Under the pieces are notes generated by a model. It was not told the DNA's origin. It worked only from the letters and a program-made list of their open reading frames with translations, and searched no databases. Position numbers and translations under genes: made by a program. DNA of 64,000 nt. Origin: Candidatus Eiseniibacteriota bacterium. GTDB lineage: Bacteria; Eisenbacteria; RBG-16-71-46; CAIMUX01. Positions 56,901 through 64,000 of this stretch are shown piece after piece. The stretch is from positions 620,001 to 684,000 of the forward strand of contig JADJQY010000004.1 of assembly GCA_016712505.1 (NCBI GenBank), given 5' to 3'. How positions within the stretch are numbered: the stretch's first letter is position 1; each line of letters opens with the position of its first letter.

Positions 56901-59900
56901 GGGCGGACGTCGCCTGGTCAACTGCTACGGCCCGACCGAGGCGACCACCTTCGTCGCCGCGGATCGACTCGATCGGGACGAGCTCGGACTCGATCGCGCC
57001 CCGATCGGTCGGCCGATCGCCGGGGCGCGACTCTATCTGCTCGATCGCGCGCTCCGTCCGGTCGCACCGGGTTCGCCAGGAGAGATCTGCATCGGCGGAC
57101 CGAGTCTGGGGCGCGGATATGCCCGCCGGCCCGATCTGACCGCTGAACGATTCGTGCCCGATCCGTACGGCCCGGCCGGCAGTCGGATCTACCGGACCGG
57201 CGATCTCGCCCGGTGGCGCGACGACGGTCGACTCGAGTTCCTCGGGCGACGGGACGGGCAGATCAAGCTGCGCGGCTTCCGGGTCGAGATCGGCGAGATC
57301 GAAGCCGCCCTGCTCGCGCTCCCGTCGGTGCGGGAGGCGGCGGTCGCCATCCACGGGGAGCGCGGCGCGGCCCGACTGACCGCCTATATCGTCGGAATCT
57401 CCCCCGCGGAACGCGACCCATCTCAGCTCCGCGCGGCGCTCGAGCGAACCCTTCCGCGCTGGATGATCCCGGCAACCGTTCTCTTCCTCGACGCCCTGCC
57501 GCGCACCACGAACGGAAAGCTCGACCGGCGGGCACTGCCAACCCCCGACGCGCCCGACTCCAGCGGTCGCGGCGGAGCGTACGCCTCGCCGCTCGAAGCG
57601 CGGATCGGCGGCCTCTTCGCCGCGATCCTGGAAGTGCCTTCGGTTGGCCCTGACGACGACTTCTTCGAACTCGGAGGACACTCGCTGCACGCCACGCGGG
57701 TGATCGCGCGCCTCGGCCGCGAGTTGAACCTCGATCTGCCGCTCCGCGCTCTGTTCGAGGCCCCCACCCCGCGTGCGCTGGCCGGGCGGATCACGGAGGG
57801 CCAGGGCGTCACAGATGGCCAGGGCATCACGGGGGAGCGGCGAACATCGGTCGCGCCCTCGGCAACTGATGAATCGCCCGACGTCGCGGATCGGGTCGAC
57901 GGGACAGCGGACCGCAGCCTGGCGTCCTTCGGGCAGGCGCGCCTCTGGTTTCTCGATCGGTTGGAGCCGGGGAGTGCAGCCTACACCGTCGCGAGCGCCA
58001 TCCGGATCGAGGGCCCACTCGATTTCGAAGCACTCGAACAGGCGATCTCCGCTTCGATCGCGCGCCACGAGGCGCTGCGCACCCGGTTCGCCGACTCTCC
58101 GCAGGGACTGCGACAGATCATCGATCCTCCCTACGTGCCACGGATCGCCCTCGACCGGCTCGACCGCGTGCCGGAGGATGCGCGCTGGGCAGAGGCCGAG
58201 CGGCGCGCGACGCACCAAGTAAGGCGCCCGTTCGATCTCGAGACCGGGCCACTCCTGCGCCTCGCGCTCTACCGGATCGGCGCGGAGGGGCACCTGCTCG
58301 CGGTCGCGATGCATCACATCGTATCCGACGGCTGGTCGATCGGGATCCTGATGCGAGAGCTGGCGGCCCAGTACCGCACCGGACAAGCGGGGCAGGCAAG
58401 TCCGCTGCCTCCGCTCGCCTGGCAGTACGCCGATTGGGCGGCGTGGCAGCGGCGTCGGCTCGAGGCAGGTCGCCAGGAGCACGAGCTGGCGTACTGGCGC
58501 TCGCAGCTCGAGGGGATCCCCGCCCTCGCCTTGCCGACCGATCACCCCCGACCAGCACGACCGACCTCCGCCGGACGCAGCTTTGCCGTGACCCTGGACC
58601 GGGCGGTGGTCGATCGGCTGCGCGCGGTGGCGCGGGCCGAAGGAGCGACGCTCCACATGGCCCTGGTCACCGGCTTCGCCGCCGTCCTCTCCCGGTGGTC
58701 CGGGCAGGAGGACTTCGGCATCGGCACTCCGGTGGCGAACCGCACCCGGCCGGAGGCGGAGGAGTTGATCGGCGTCTTCATCAACTCACTCGTCCTCCGC
58801 GCGCGTCTGAAGGGCGAGCGGCTCACCTACCGCGCGCTGCTCCGGCGCATGCGCGAGACGGCGCTCTCCGCGTACGCTCATCAGGAGGCCCCGTTCGATG
58901 CCGTGGTCACCGCGCTCCAGCCGGAGCGCGACCTGTCGCGCACCCCGCTCTTCCAGGTGATGTTCGTGCTCCAGAACGCCCCGAGCGCCGCGCTGTCGCT
59001 GGGCGCGGCGCGGGTCACGCCGGTTTCGCTCGAGACCGGTACCTCCACGTTCGATCTCACCCTCTCACTCGAGGAGACGGAGGCCGCGGGATTGCGCGGC
59101 GAGCTCGAGTACAGCACCGAGCTGTTCGACGAAGTCACGCCGCGGCGCCTCTGGTCGCACCTGACCGCACTCCTGCAGCAGGCAGCGACCGACCCGGACC
59201 TCGAACTCCGTCAGGCGCCGCTCGAGAGCGCGGCCGAGCGGCGGCGGGCGCTCGAACACTGGAGCGGCGCGGGTCAGCAGATCGAGATCGACGCTGCGGC
59301 CGCGGAGAGCCCGCTGGTTCACCTACGCATGCTCGCTCAGGCCGAGGTCCACCCCGAGCGGATCGCCGCCATCCTGGGGGCGCGCTCGCTCCGCTACGAC
59401 GCGCTTCGAGATCGCGGTTTGCGCCTCGCCGCGCACCTCGCAACCCTGGGCGTCGGACCTGAAGATCGTGTCGGGCTCCTCCTCCCGCGTTCGCCCGAAC
59501 TCGTGATCGCGATGGTGGCGACCCTCTCGGCCGGCGCCGCCTTCGTGCCGCTCGATCCCGACCATCCGCGCGATCGGGTGCGGTTCGCGCTCACCGATGC
59601 CGGAGTGAAGGTTCTGCTCACCACCGCGGAGGGGTTGGGCACCGCGGCGGAGGACGGGCAGGTCATCGTTCGGATCGACGATCCTCGTTGCTTCGATCAC
59701 CAGCCGCTCACCCCGCGGGCCGTGTCGGGGTTGAGCGCGGCCTACGTGATCTACACCTCGGGCACCACGGGGCGACCCAAGGGGGTCATCATCCCGCATC
59801 GCGCGATCGGAGCGGCCCTCCGCGCCTGGGAGCAGCTCTATGGGCTGACCGAGATCCGCCGGCATCTCCAGATGGCGAGCGTGGGATTCGACGTCTGCAC

Positions 59901-62900
59901 CGGGGACGTGGTGCGGGCCCTGGGCAGCGGCGGCACGCTGGTCTTCTGTCCGCGGGAGGCGCTGCTCGATCCGGCGGCGCTGTTCGATCTCGCCGACGCG
60001 GAGCAGGTGGAGTTCGCGGAGTTCGTTCCGGCGGTGCTCCGCCCTCTCGCCGCCTTCGCGCGGCGCGCCGGACGACGGCTCACCTCGCTCCGGATCGTGG
60101 CCGTGGGATCGGATGTCTGGAGTACCGCCGAGATCGCGGAGTTCCGCGCCGCCTTTGGCTCGGCCACCCGCCTGGCGAACTCCTACGGGGTGACCGAGGC
60201 CACGGTCGACTCCACCTGCTGGTTCGTCGACGAGCGACGCCTGCTCGCCGGGAGTCCGCCGATCGGCAGTCCGCTCGCCCACGGCACGGTCTATGTGCTC
60301 GACCCGAGCTTCGCCCCGACCCCGCCAGGAGTGATCGGGGAGCTCTACCTGGGCGGCGCGGCGGTGGGACGCGGCTACCTGGGCCGGCCTGAACTGACGG
60401 CGGAGCGGTTCGTGCCCGATCCGTTCGGACGGCCGGGGGAACGGCTCTACCGCACCGGAGACCGCGCACGGTATCTCGAGAGCGGGGAGATCGTCTTCGC
60501 CGGACGCGGGGATGATCAGGTGAAGATCCGCGGACAGCGGGTGGAGCTGACCGAGATCGAGGCTGCGCTGACCGCTCACCCCGACGTGGCCGCCGCGGTG
60601 GTGGTGGTGCGCACGAACGGAGAGCTCACCCGCCTGGCCGCCTACCTGGTCGCGCGTCACGGCAGCGCGCTCGACCTGGAGGCGGTGCGACGTCGGGCTC
60701 GGGAGACGCTCCCCGAGGCCTGGGTGCCCGCGGCCTTCGTGCCGATCGGGGCGCTGCCGCTCACCCCGAACGGGAAGGTCGATCGCCGCCGTCTTCCGGA
60801 ACCGATCTGGAGTGCAGCCGAGGACCGGGTCGAGCCGCAGACCAGGACCGAAGCGGCGGTCGTCCGCGCCTTCGCCGAGGTGCTGCAACTGGAGTCGGTC
60901 TCGGCGCTGGACGATTTCTTCGCCCTCGGCGGGCACTCGCTCCTCGCCGTGCGGGTGATCACGCGCCTGCGGGAAGCGCTCGGCGTGGAGCCACCGCTGC
61001 GGCTGCTCTTCGAGGCGCCGGCGGTGCGCGACCTCGCCCGCGCGCTCGATGACCTGCCGGGCGGAGAGGCGCGATCCGGAGCGGTGCCCCCCGCGGTGCG
61101 ACGCGCCGATCCGGAGGTGCGGCGTGGGCTCTCCTTCGCGCAGCGGCGGCTCTGGTTCCTCGATCGTCTGGAGCCGGGAAGTCCGGCCTACAACCTGCCG
61201 ACCGTGATCCGGATCCGCGGGCGGCTCGAACACCGCCCGCTGGAGCGCGCGATCGCCGCCCTGGTCCAACGCCACGAAGCGCTTCGGACCGGCTTCGTCG
61301 AGCGCTCGCAGGGGCCGGAACAAGAGGTGCGGGAGCAGGTGCGGATCGAACCGCGCTGGGTCGATCTCACTGCCTGGCCGGAGGAGGAACGGCACTCCGA
61401 GCAGCGGCGTCGGACCGAGGAAGAAGCGCGCTTGCCCTTCGATCTTGCCGCGGGCCCGTTGCTGCGGGTGGTGGTTTTCGCGCTGAGCGAGAGCGAACAC
61501 GCCCTGCTGGTCACCATCCACCACATCGCAGCCGATGGCTGGTCGCTGGTGGTGCTGATGCGCGAGTTGGGACTCCTCTACGCGGCCTGCGCCCGCGGCG
61601 ACGCGAATCCGCTCCCCGACCTCGAGATTCAGTACGCCGACTGGGCCGCCTGGCAACGCGCCTGGCTGGCCCAGGGCGAGATGGAGCGCCAACTGGCCGT
61701 CTGGCGCGCGGAACTCGAGGGTTCAGAGACCTTGGTGCTCCCGGCCGATCGCGCCCGTCCGGCGCGCCCGACCTACGCCGGGGCACAGGTCGAGGTGCGG
61801 ATCGGACGCGAGCTGCGCCGCCGCCTGGAGGGCTTGGCCCGGGCCGAAGGGGCCACGCTCCACATGGTGCTGCTGGCCGGCTTCGGCGCCGCCCTCAGCC
61901 GCTGGTCCGGCCAGGAGAACTTCGCCATCGGGACGCCGGTCGCCAATCGCCGCACCCGCGAGGCCGAGCCGCTGATCGGCTTCTTCGTCAACACGCTCGC
62001 CCTGCGGATGCGACTGGGGGGGCGCGAGCTTTCGTTCCGCGGAGCGGTTCGCCGCGTGCGGGAGGCAGCGCTGGTGGCCCAGAACAACCAGGACGTACCG
62101 TTCGAACGGGTGGTGGAGGAGCTGCTGCCGGAACGCTCGCTCGGCCACACGCCGCTCTTCCAGGTGCTCTTCGCCCTGCAGAACGTACCGGTCGGGGCGA
62201 TCGAGATGCCCGGACTGAGCCTGAGCTATGAGGAGCCGGACACCGGAGTGACCCGCTTCGACCTCGAGCTGTTCCTGGCCGAGACCGAGTCGTATGCCGC
62301 GGCCCGCCTCGACACCGATCTCTCGAACGCCGGTGAACTGGAGGGATTGCTCAACTACAGCGCGGAGCGGTTCGATCGAGCGACCGCCCGGCGATTCGTC
62401 GACACTCTGATCGCCTTGCTCGAAGCGGCGACCGAAGACCCAGACCGTCCCCTGCGCCGTCTGCCGGCCATGGCCGCGCCGGACCTGGAGTCGGCGCTCC
62501 GTACCTGGAATGCGACGGAGGTCAGCTATGGAGATCCGGAGCGGGTGCACCTGCTCTTCGAGCAGCAGGCGCACCGGACGCCGGAGCGGATTGCGGTGCG
62601 TCACCGGGAGAGCGGCGGCGCGGAGCGGACGCTGACCTACTCTGAGTTGAACCGCCGCGCGAACCAGCTCGCCCACTACCTGCGGAACCTCGGAGTCGGA
62701 GCGGAGCACCGTGTGGCGATTGCGGCCCGGCGCTCGCCTGAACTCCTGGTCGCCCTGGTGGGGGTGATGAAGTCCGGCGCGGCCTACGTGCCGGTCGACC
62801 CCGAGTATCCGCGGGAACGGATCGCGCTGATCCTCGCCGACTCCGGAGCCGACCTGGTGCTGACCGAGGAGCGGTTGGCCACACGGCTCTTCGCCCCCGA

Positions 62901-64000
62901 CGCAGCTTTGATCCGGCTCGACGCCGACTGGCCCCGGATCGAGCTGTCCCCCTCCGCCAATCCGGAAGCGTCGGTCGATCCGGATGGGTTGGTTTACCTG
63001 GTCTACACCTCCGGTTCGACCGGGCGCCCGAAGGGGGTCGCGATGACCCATCGCGCGATCTCGAACCTCCTCTCGTGGCAGCGGCGCGACTCCGGGAGCG
63101 AAGCCCCGCCGCGCACTCTGCAGTTCGCCTCGCTCTCGTTCGACGTCTCCTTCCAGGAGATCTTCTCCGCGCTGACCGCGGGAGGAGAGGTGGTGCTGAT
63201 CGACGAGGAGGCGCGACGGGACTCGGTCGAACTGCTGCGGATCGTGGAACGGACGAAGGTCGAGCGGCTCTTTCTACCCTTCGTCGCCCTGCATCAGCTG
63301 GCGGAAGCAGCCGCCGCAGAGTCGATCTATCCGGGATCGCTGCGGGAGATCAATGCCGCGGGAGAGCAACTGCGCATCACGCCGGCGCTCCGCGGTTTCT
63401 TCCGGAGGTTGCCGCACTGCCGTCTGGTCAACCACTACGGCCCGAGCGAGACCCATCTGGTCACGGTGTTCGAGCTGAGCGGCCCACCGGAAGAGTGGGC
63501 GGAGCTTCCCTCGATCGGGCGGGCGATTCCGAACGCACCGGTCTACCTGCTCGACCCGAATGGAGAGCCGGTGCCGATCGGCGCGACGGGCGAGCTCTAC
63601 GTCGGCGGCGTGGGCCTGGCTCGCGGGTATCACGACCGACCGGACCTGACCGCCGAACGGTTCGTTCCCGATCCGTTCGCGCGGACCTCGGGGGCGCGGC
63701 TCTATCGAACGGGGGATCTGGCCCGCTACCGCAACGACGGGAACCTCGAGTTTCTGGGGAGAAGCGACCTGCAGGTCAAGATCCGCGGCCATCGTGTGGA
63801 GCCAGGAGAGATCGAATCCGCGCTGGCCCGCCACCCGGCGGTGCGGGAGGCGGCGGTGCGCGCGCATGAACACGAAGGCGGGCGGCGTCTGGCCGGTTAT
63901 GTCGTCCTCCAGCCCGATCGGGCGGTGAGCGAGGGCGATCTGCGCGCCTTTCTCGCGGTCGATCTTCCCGACTACATGGTGCCGGCCGCGATCGTGTTCC
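47986..64000 (+). CDS. Giant non-ribosomal peptide synthetase with FAAL loading module (partial)
   Basis: Runs off the right edge after 5,338 residues. Start GTG at 47986 (weak RBS). Domain order with approximate residues: FAAL 19-592; ACP 605-682 (Ser643); C1 702-1152; A1 1185-1682; T1 1699-1765 (Ser1730); E 1779-2205; C2 2225-2679; A2 2705-3185; T2 3202-3268 (Ser3233); C3 3312-3749; A3 3779-4272; T3 4285-4359 (Ser4318); C4 4375-4822; A4 4845 onward. A FAAL activates a fatty acid as acyl-AMP and loads it on the ACP; C1 then joins it to the first amino acid, so the product should be a lipopeptide. The divergent thioesterase and transferase genes support this. No frameshift is seen over 16 kb, unlike genes to the left. 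The termination domain is not visible. Cytosolic. Confidence 0.96.
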   Translation, partial: MTSLSPPIGVGAPPPHARDIIEILRLRARSHPHAPAFTFLQNAPLEPETISYRELDRRARCIADQLTTRGLARTPVLLLHPAGLPFVEAFFGALYARVIAVPAYPPRANRTLGRIDGIAADSGARVALTTEAQLARAVEAAATAPHLADLEWIASDALTRSRSDAAPDDGEAELNTPTTATAPDPDRTAYLQYTSGSTANPKGVMVSHRNILANAETIRVGFRHDAGSRSLSWLPHFHDMGLIDGILLPIYAGFPAFLMDPLSFLQNPARWLEVIGEQAITHSGGPNFAYDLCARRITGDLARFDLSSWSVAYNGAEPVRAETLDRFAERFAAAGFRRRAFYPAYGLAEATLKVTGGDRGAGPSVLALDRTALARGEVAIGAEDLLLVGAGRAVAPTEVRIVDPERAAPLGENQVGEIWVGGPSVAGGYWNRPEESRSTFAAILVGEEAGIGGYLRTGDLGFVRGGELFVTGRRKDLIIVRGRNLYPQDIEQTAEACGGAIRPAASAAFSVERDEERLVVVLELERHGSKDHELLFRAVREAILETHEVDPLAIVLVRPASVPKTSSGKVQRAACRQAFLEGTLATVAEWRAPLAASEAEIPGNEVEPLGSRGWLAARIARKLGLDAGQLPSDRSLLALGLDSLRATELAHEISDALGLDLRAVELIEARDLVAVHEAVEAALQARAAAGPIPAGPRPTGEECDLTAGQRALWFMQELAPESSAYTISSALRLDGAVDETALHRSVLAVVARHPALRTRIVGGARPRQRFDVEAEALYAVEDWAVEDWAVEDWPIEGPAREAGPGAALAVRLADAAAIGFDFARGPLVRIRLIRVGEMRILFIAAHHVVADLWSLSIVLRDLVDAYRRIVEPPLLQGEFASRRRGSDATPHPAWLVEREQQYLAGEAGARGLDYWRSLLLPEAEPITLPSERMRPQQQQFLGALRRHTIPAPLATRLRAAARSGEVTLFTYLLSGFQALVARLSGQSTVAVGAPSAARGDAGLAELVGYLVNPIVLRADLADDPTFAALVARNSIQVQCALRHDRYPFAELVRRLGPERRPGRSPFFDLMFELRGVGDLVRGDLAAGGGAPLSITPSLSAVPIELERRSAQFDLSVSVTDDPRGLEVEFEYDRALFAPARIDAFARAYVALLEATLESPHLAISRLPLLRGQERRLALGPVPSDVPFDPEAVLDRQVANQARRRPEAIAARDGERRLSYALLDAAVDRLAHRLRALGVGPEVRVLIPIEKSLELVVAILATLRAGGAYLPVDPGLPTARLRLIAADSDARLSIVRGGAAPELDLPTVEVSDPLSEAERERTEPVVIAVPADALAYVIYTSGTTGRPKGVGVSRRNLAGAYRAWDLAYDLGRLPVHLAMAAPSFDVFTGDLVRALGAGQELVLCDRETLLDPPALATLCARHQVAFGDFLPATLRELAHHLVQADLRLDAFRLLVVGSDAWHMSDYRLFRRAFPHPTPILNSYGVTEATVDSCFDVIPESDLDRASPTIGRPLANTASYVLDRALEPTPPGVAGTLYLAGPALARGYLGHPDWTAERFRPDPFGLPGARMYDTGDAARRLEDGRIEFLGRGDTQVKIRGHRIETAEIEAVLETHPEVRRAIVTAPQIGATQRLVAYILGPVNETALREHTRALLPEYMLPAAFLFLESLPLTPHGKVDRKALPEPRFEGGKCDAGRPLDRTETALAAIWQRLLGVASVGAEDDFFALGGDSILGIQLVGLARAAGLALTPRLLFEHPTLEALARVASAIEPPHDAQAWAGDAPLLPIQQWFFAQDFIEPHHWNLAFALDTTGRIEPRTIERAAEALLDRHDALRARFPSEGGRTRQVISEVGKVAPALRVIDAEGESHTRVVRRIAEEDQARLDLERGPLIRFSLVRSGVTHSTLLVTAHHLVVDGVSLRLLAEDLARAQAMAERGEAIDLGPRAAAPFAYARALEAHYRNRPENAATATIDDAVPDAPLWSSAPEAPVPLEASTRHQVVRWSTEETATLAPGRRDGRRLEAMLLAAVLTAIAATTKRPRLRFERETHGRDLRPEIDLSRTVGWFTEVDAITVDQLDPGGLPRTVARVARLLRGRSGDRLARRAYGGVRSAAPEAEISWNFLGRFAAEGFAGTRWGAIREPEAARRSPRARRTHPLEIDAGVIDGRLSISLAHAPEQIPPEVIEEIAARTRVGVELLLLAESDATGSDAAEGDAVGTGEVQRDAHEGLPLSPMQAGMFYHHARAEGDDPYLAQITLRLDGRVDLDALAAAWRQLFARQPALRATFAADDDGTPRQWTAETVELPVTRHRLDTAIGERTEESELERITAATRAAGFDLAHAPLARIDLLSLPVERTWMIFTHHHLLLDGWSLPLLIEELFLQYTRLRGDAPGDDPERGDDARSRPRGDAAEETPPEETPPAETWRRYLEWIESSDHMAAERYFRESLGGLSEPSPAPAPWGLAGRPDGQPGNGTGVVTACAPRDLESRARSFGLTPNTLVQAAWALCLAQSLGRDDVVFGATTAGRPPTIPGIEGAIGLFINTLPQRVRLAPESRVLLWLRALQRAGAELRSYEYTSLAAAQRLAGTPVGVPLFETLLVFENYPLDAARLRVQRDFVVGALRLHEETNYPLTLVTAAEEGLGFRLLYDRARYDETGAVQLRDRFLRALESLLSHPEARLGDLPSVSEAELSWLLDAGRGAETSQAPESLVTHFERRAALDPEAIAIRAGSESLSYAALDADARRFARGLLSLGVRAEEPVLLALPRSIDLIVAILGTLRAGAAYVPVDPEAPPARVERMAADLAARHRIENGGEPGTWSVASVLARGVEPRPLPSPAPDQLAYVMFTSGSTGAPKGIEITHANVRSLAFGTEHHRTGRGDVLPLLAPIAFDASTLEIWTTLLHGGTLAIAPTATQSAAELARFLRESGATSTFLTTGLFQVMVDEEPETLARLRQVSTGGDVLSPAHLHRFFARGGRRLVNCYGPTEATTFVAADRLDRDELGLDRAPIGRPIAGARLYLLDRALRPVAPGSPGEICIGGPSLGRGYARRPDLTAERFVPDPYGPAGSRIYRTGDLARWRDDGRLEFLGRRDGQIKLRGFRVEIGEIEAALLALPSVREAAVAIHGERGAARLTAYIVGISPAERDPSQLRAALERTLPRWMIPATVLFLDALPRTTNGKLDRRALPTPDAPDSSGRGGAYASPLEARIGGLFAAILEVPSVGPDDDFFELGGHSLHATRVIARLGRELNLDLPLRALFEAPTPRALAGRITEGQGVTDGQGITGERRTSVAPSATDESPDVADRVDGTADRSLASFGQARLWFLDRLEPGSAAYTVASAIRIEGPLDFEALEQAISASIARHEALRTRFADSPQGLRQIIDPPYVPRIALDRLDRVPEDARWAEAERRATHQVRRPFDLETGPLLRLALYRIGAEGHLLAVAMHHIVSDGWSIGILMRELAAQYRTGQAGQASPLPPLAWQYADWAAWQRRRLEAGRQEHELAYWRSQLEGIPALALPTDHPRPARPTSAGRSFAVTLDRAVVDRLRAVARAEGATLHMALVTGFAAVLSRWSGQEDFGIGTPVANRTRPEAEELIGVFINSLVLRARLKGERLTYRALLRRMRETALSAYAHQEAPFDAVVTALQPERDLSRTPLFQVMFVLQNAPSAALSLGAARVTPVSLETGTSTFDLTLSLEETEAAGLRGELEYSTELFDEVTPRRLWSHLTALLQQAATDPDLELRQAPLESAAERRRALEHWSGAGQQIEIDAAAAESPLVHLRMLAQAEVHPERIAAILGARSLRYDALRDRGLRLAAHLATLGVGPEDRVGLLLPRSPELVIAMVATLSAGAAFVPLDPDHPRDRVRFALTDAGVKVLLTTAEGLGTAAEDGQVIVRIDDPRCFDHQPLTPRAVSGLSAAYVIYTSGTTGRPKGVIIPHRAIGAALRAWEQLYGLTEIRRHLQMASVGFDVCTGDVVRALGSGGTLVFCPREALLDPAALFDLADAEQVEFAEFVPAVLRPLAAFARRAGRRLTSLRIVAVGSDVWSTAEIAEFRAAFGSATRLANSYGVTEATVDSTCWFVDERRLLAGSPPIGSPLAHGTVYVLDPSFAPTPPGVIGELYLGGAAVGRGYLGRPELTAERFVPDPFGRPGERLYRTGDRARYLESGEIVFAGRGDDQVKIRGQRVELTEIEAALTAHPDVAAAVVVVRTNGELTRLAAYLVARHGSALDLEAVRRRARETLPEAWVPAAFVPIGALPLTPNGKVDRRRLPEPIWSAAEDRVEPQTRTEAAVVRAFAEVLQLESVSALDDFFALGGHSLLAVRVITRLREALGVEPPLRLLFEAPAVRDLARALDDLPGGEARSGAVPPAVRRADPEVRRGLSFAQRRLWFLDRLEPGSPAYNLPTVIRIRGRLEHRPLERAIAALVQRHEALRTGFVERSQGPEQEVREQVRIEPRWVDLTAWPEEERHSEQRRRTEEEARLPFDLAAGPLLRVVVFALSESEHALLVTIHHIAADGWSLVVLMRELGLLYAACARGDANPLPDLEIQYADWAAWQRAWLAQGEMERQLAVWRAELEGSETLVLPADRARPARPTYAGAQVEVRIGRELRRRLEGLARAEGATLHMVLLAGFGAALSRWSGQENFAIGTPVANRRTREAEPLIGFFVNTLALRMRLGGRELSFRGAVRRVREAALVAQNNQDVPFERVVEELLPERSLGHTPLFQVLFALQNVPVGAIEMPGLSLSYEEPDTGVTRFDLELFLAETESYAAARLDTDLSNAGELEGLLNYSAERFDRATARRFVDTLIALLEAATEDPDRPLRRLPAMAAPDLESALRTWNATEVSYGDPERVHLLFEQQAHRTPERIAVRHRESGGAERTLTYSELNRRANQLAHYLRNLGVGAEHRVAIAARRSPELLVALVGVMKSGAAYVPVDPEYPRERIALILADSGADLVLTEERLATRLFAPDAALIRLDADWPRIELSPSANPEASVDPDGLVYLVYTSGSTGRPKGVAMTHRAISNLLSWQRRDSGSEAPPRTLQFASLSFDVSFQEIFSALTAGGEVVLIDEEARRDSVELLRIVERTKVERLFLPFVALHQLAEAAAAESIYPGSLREINAAGEQLRITPALRGFFRRLPHCRLVNHYGPSETHLVTVFELSGPPEEWAELPSIGRAIPNAPVYLLDPNGEPVPIGATGELYVGGVGLARGYHDRPDLTAERFVPDPFARTSGARLYRTGDLARYRNDGNLEFLGRSDLQVKIRGHRVEPGEIESALARHPAVREAAVRAHEHEGGRRLAGYVVLQPDRAVSEGDLRAFLAVDLPDYMVPAAIVF
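48040..50030 (+). other. NRPS loading module: FAAL plus ACP
   Basis: Adenylate-forming core 'YLQYTSGSTANPKGVMVSHRN' near residue 190, 'SLSWLPHFHDMGLIDGILLP', and 'SGGPNFAYDLCARRIT', a FAAL-type motif. Then 'RKDLIIVRGRNLYPQDIEQT'. The ACP has LALGLDSLRATEL with Ser643. It commits the pathway to a fatty acyl starter. Confidence 0.92.
50090..54600 (+). other. NRPS module 1: C-A-T-E
   Basis: C1 core HHVVADLW (846-853) has Leu where HHxxxDG has Gly. A1 core 'YVIYTSGTTGRPKGVGVSRRN', and a binding-pocket readout DVGDLVSVDK (my manual alignment to GrsA). T1 DFFALGGDSILGIQ. The E domain has 'LLPIQQWFFAQDF', HHLVVDGVS (His1909), ETHGRD, 'DLSRTVGWFTEVDAI' and 'ISWNFLGRF', so this residue should be converted to the D-form. 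Confidence 0.88.
50320..50364 (+). repeat. Three perfect 15-bp tandem repeats in C1
   Basis: GCTGTCGAGGATTGG at 50320, 50335 and 50350, encoding AVEDW three times. In-frame microsatellite in a surface loop of the C1 domain; prone to slippage without frameshift. Confidence 0.95.
54660..57790 (+). other. NRPS module 2: C-A-T
   Basis: C2 core HHHLLLDGW (HH at 2361-2362), placed right after an E domain, so expected to be a DCL type. A2 core 'YVMFTSGSTGAPKGIEITHAN'; pocket readout DALFVTCTFK, loosely like Val codes. T2 DFFELGGHSLHATRV (Ser3233). Confidence 0.86.
57920..61060 (+). other. NRPS module 3: C-A-T
   Basis: C3 core MHHIVSDGWS (HH 3443-3444), LCL-like. A3 core 'YVIYTSGTTGRPKGVIIPHRA'; pocket readout DVGEVVSVDK, close to the Orn-type code DVGEIGSIDK. 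T3 DFFALGGHSLLAVRV (Ser4318). Confidence 0.86.
61110..64000 (+). other. NRPS module 4: C-A (partial)
   Basis: C4 core IHHIAADGWS (HH 4512-4513). A4 core 'YLVYTSGSTGRPKGVAMTHRA'; pocket readout DVQFNAHLV(K), with the final Lys assumed; this matches the Pro-type code (DVQ..AH.VK). The module is cut by the window edge before its T domain. Confidence 0.86.

Noticed and set aside
50737..61692. Very long minus-strand frames (up to 1,448 codons) opposite the NRPS
   Set aside because: Antisense shadows of the C/A/T domains; they contain no recognisable protein motif.
1..64000. CRISPR arrays, tRNA and rRNA genes, prophage or plasmid features
   Set aside because: No evenly spaced short repeats, no tRNA-like T-loop/acceptor pattern, no rRNA sequence, and no integrase, capsid or replication genes were seen on reading both strands.

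Overview
This 64 kb window is chromosomal DNA of a high-GC Gram-negative-type bacterium. Several large exported proteins end in the FlgD/Por-secretion-like sorting domain (NPNP-type motif, 'FDxxGRxV', ending in a short basic tail). Together with CHRD repeats, a DUF2723 membrane mannosyltransferase-like protein, an alpha2-type glycyl-tRNA synthetase, multihaem cytochromes, and ECF sigma/Ser-Thr kinase pairs, this suggests Candidatus Eisenbacteria or a related FCB/Gemmatimonadota-like lineage. That placement is inference; there is no rRNA in the window.

Layout. 1-5.3 kb: a sigma-54 activator (cut by the left edge) divergent from a TPR-CHAT protein. 5.7-9.3 kb: a six-CHRD secreted protein and a lipoprotein. 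9.5-12.8 kb: a 67-aa protein, a subtilase with a one-base frameshift and an inositol-monophosphatase-family enzyme. 12.9-15.8 kb: glycyl-tRNA synthetase, a NYN-domain protein and a carboxymuconolactone-decarboxylase-like protein. 15.8-21.6 kb: three exported genes on the minus strand (PD40 lipoprotein, subtilase, alpha/alpha-barrel protein). 21.9-25.3 kb: two GT-C-like membrane proteins with overlapping ends. 25.6-28.6 kb: a pentahaem cytochrome followed 13 bp later by a thioredoxin-like protein with an in-frame TGA at the first Cys of its WCxxC motif, a likely selenoprotein. 29.3-34.1 kb: a very large Gly-rich surface protein with ~710-bp tandem repeats and several frameshifts. 34.3-38.2 kb: an ISL3 transposase remnant, an ECF sigma factor and a membrane Ser/Thr kinase. 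38.3-42 kb: a 4-TM protein, a TIGR01777 epimerase and a photolyase. 42.2-46.1 kb: an HDOD response regulator, a PAS histidine kinase and a response regulator with a degenerate HD-GYP. 46.3-64 kb: a lipopeptide locus with phosphopantetheinyl transferase, type II thioesterase and a giant NRPS (FAAL-ACP, then at least four modules) running off the right edge.

The most notable observations are the candidate selenoprotein, whose UGA is followed at the canonical distance by a 17-nt hairpin with a GGU loop, and the FAAL-initiated NRPS. Single-base frameshifts recur in the left 36 kb and are absent from the 16 kb NRPS; whether they are assembly errors or true lesions is open. A palindromic REP-like element occurs at three intergenic sites.
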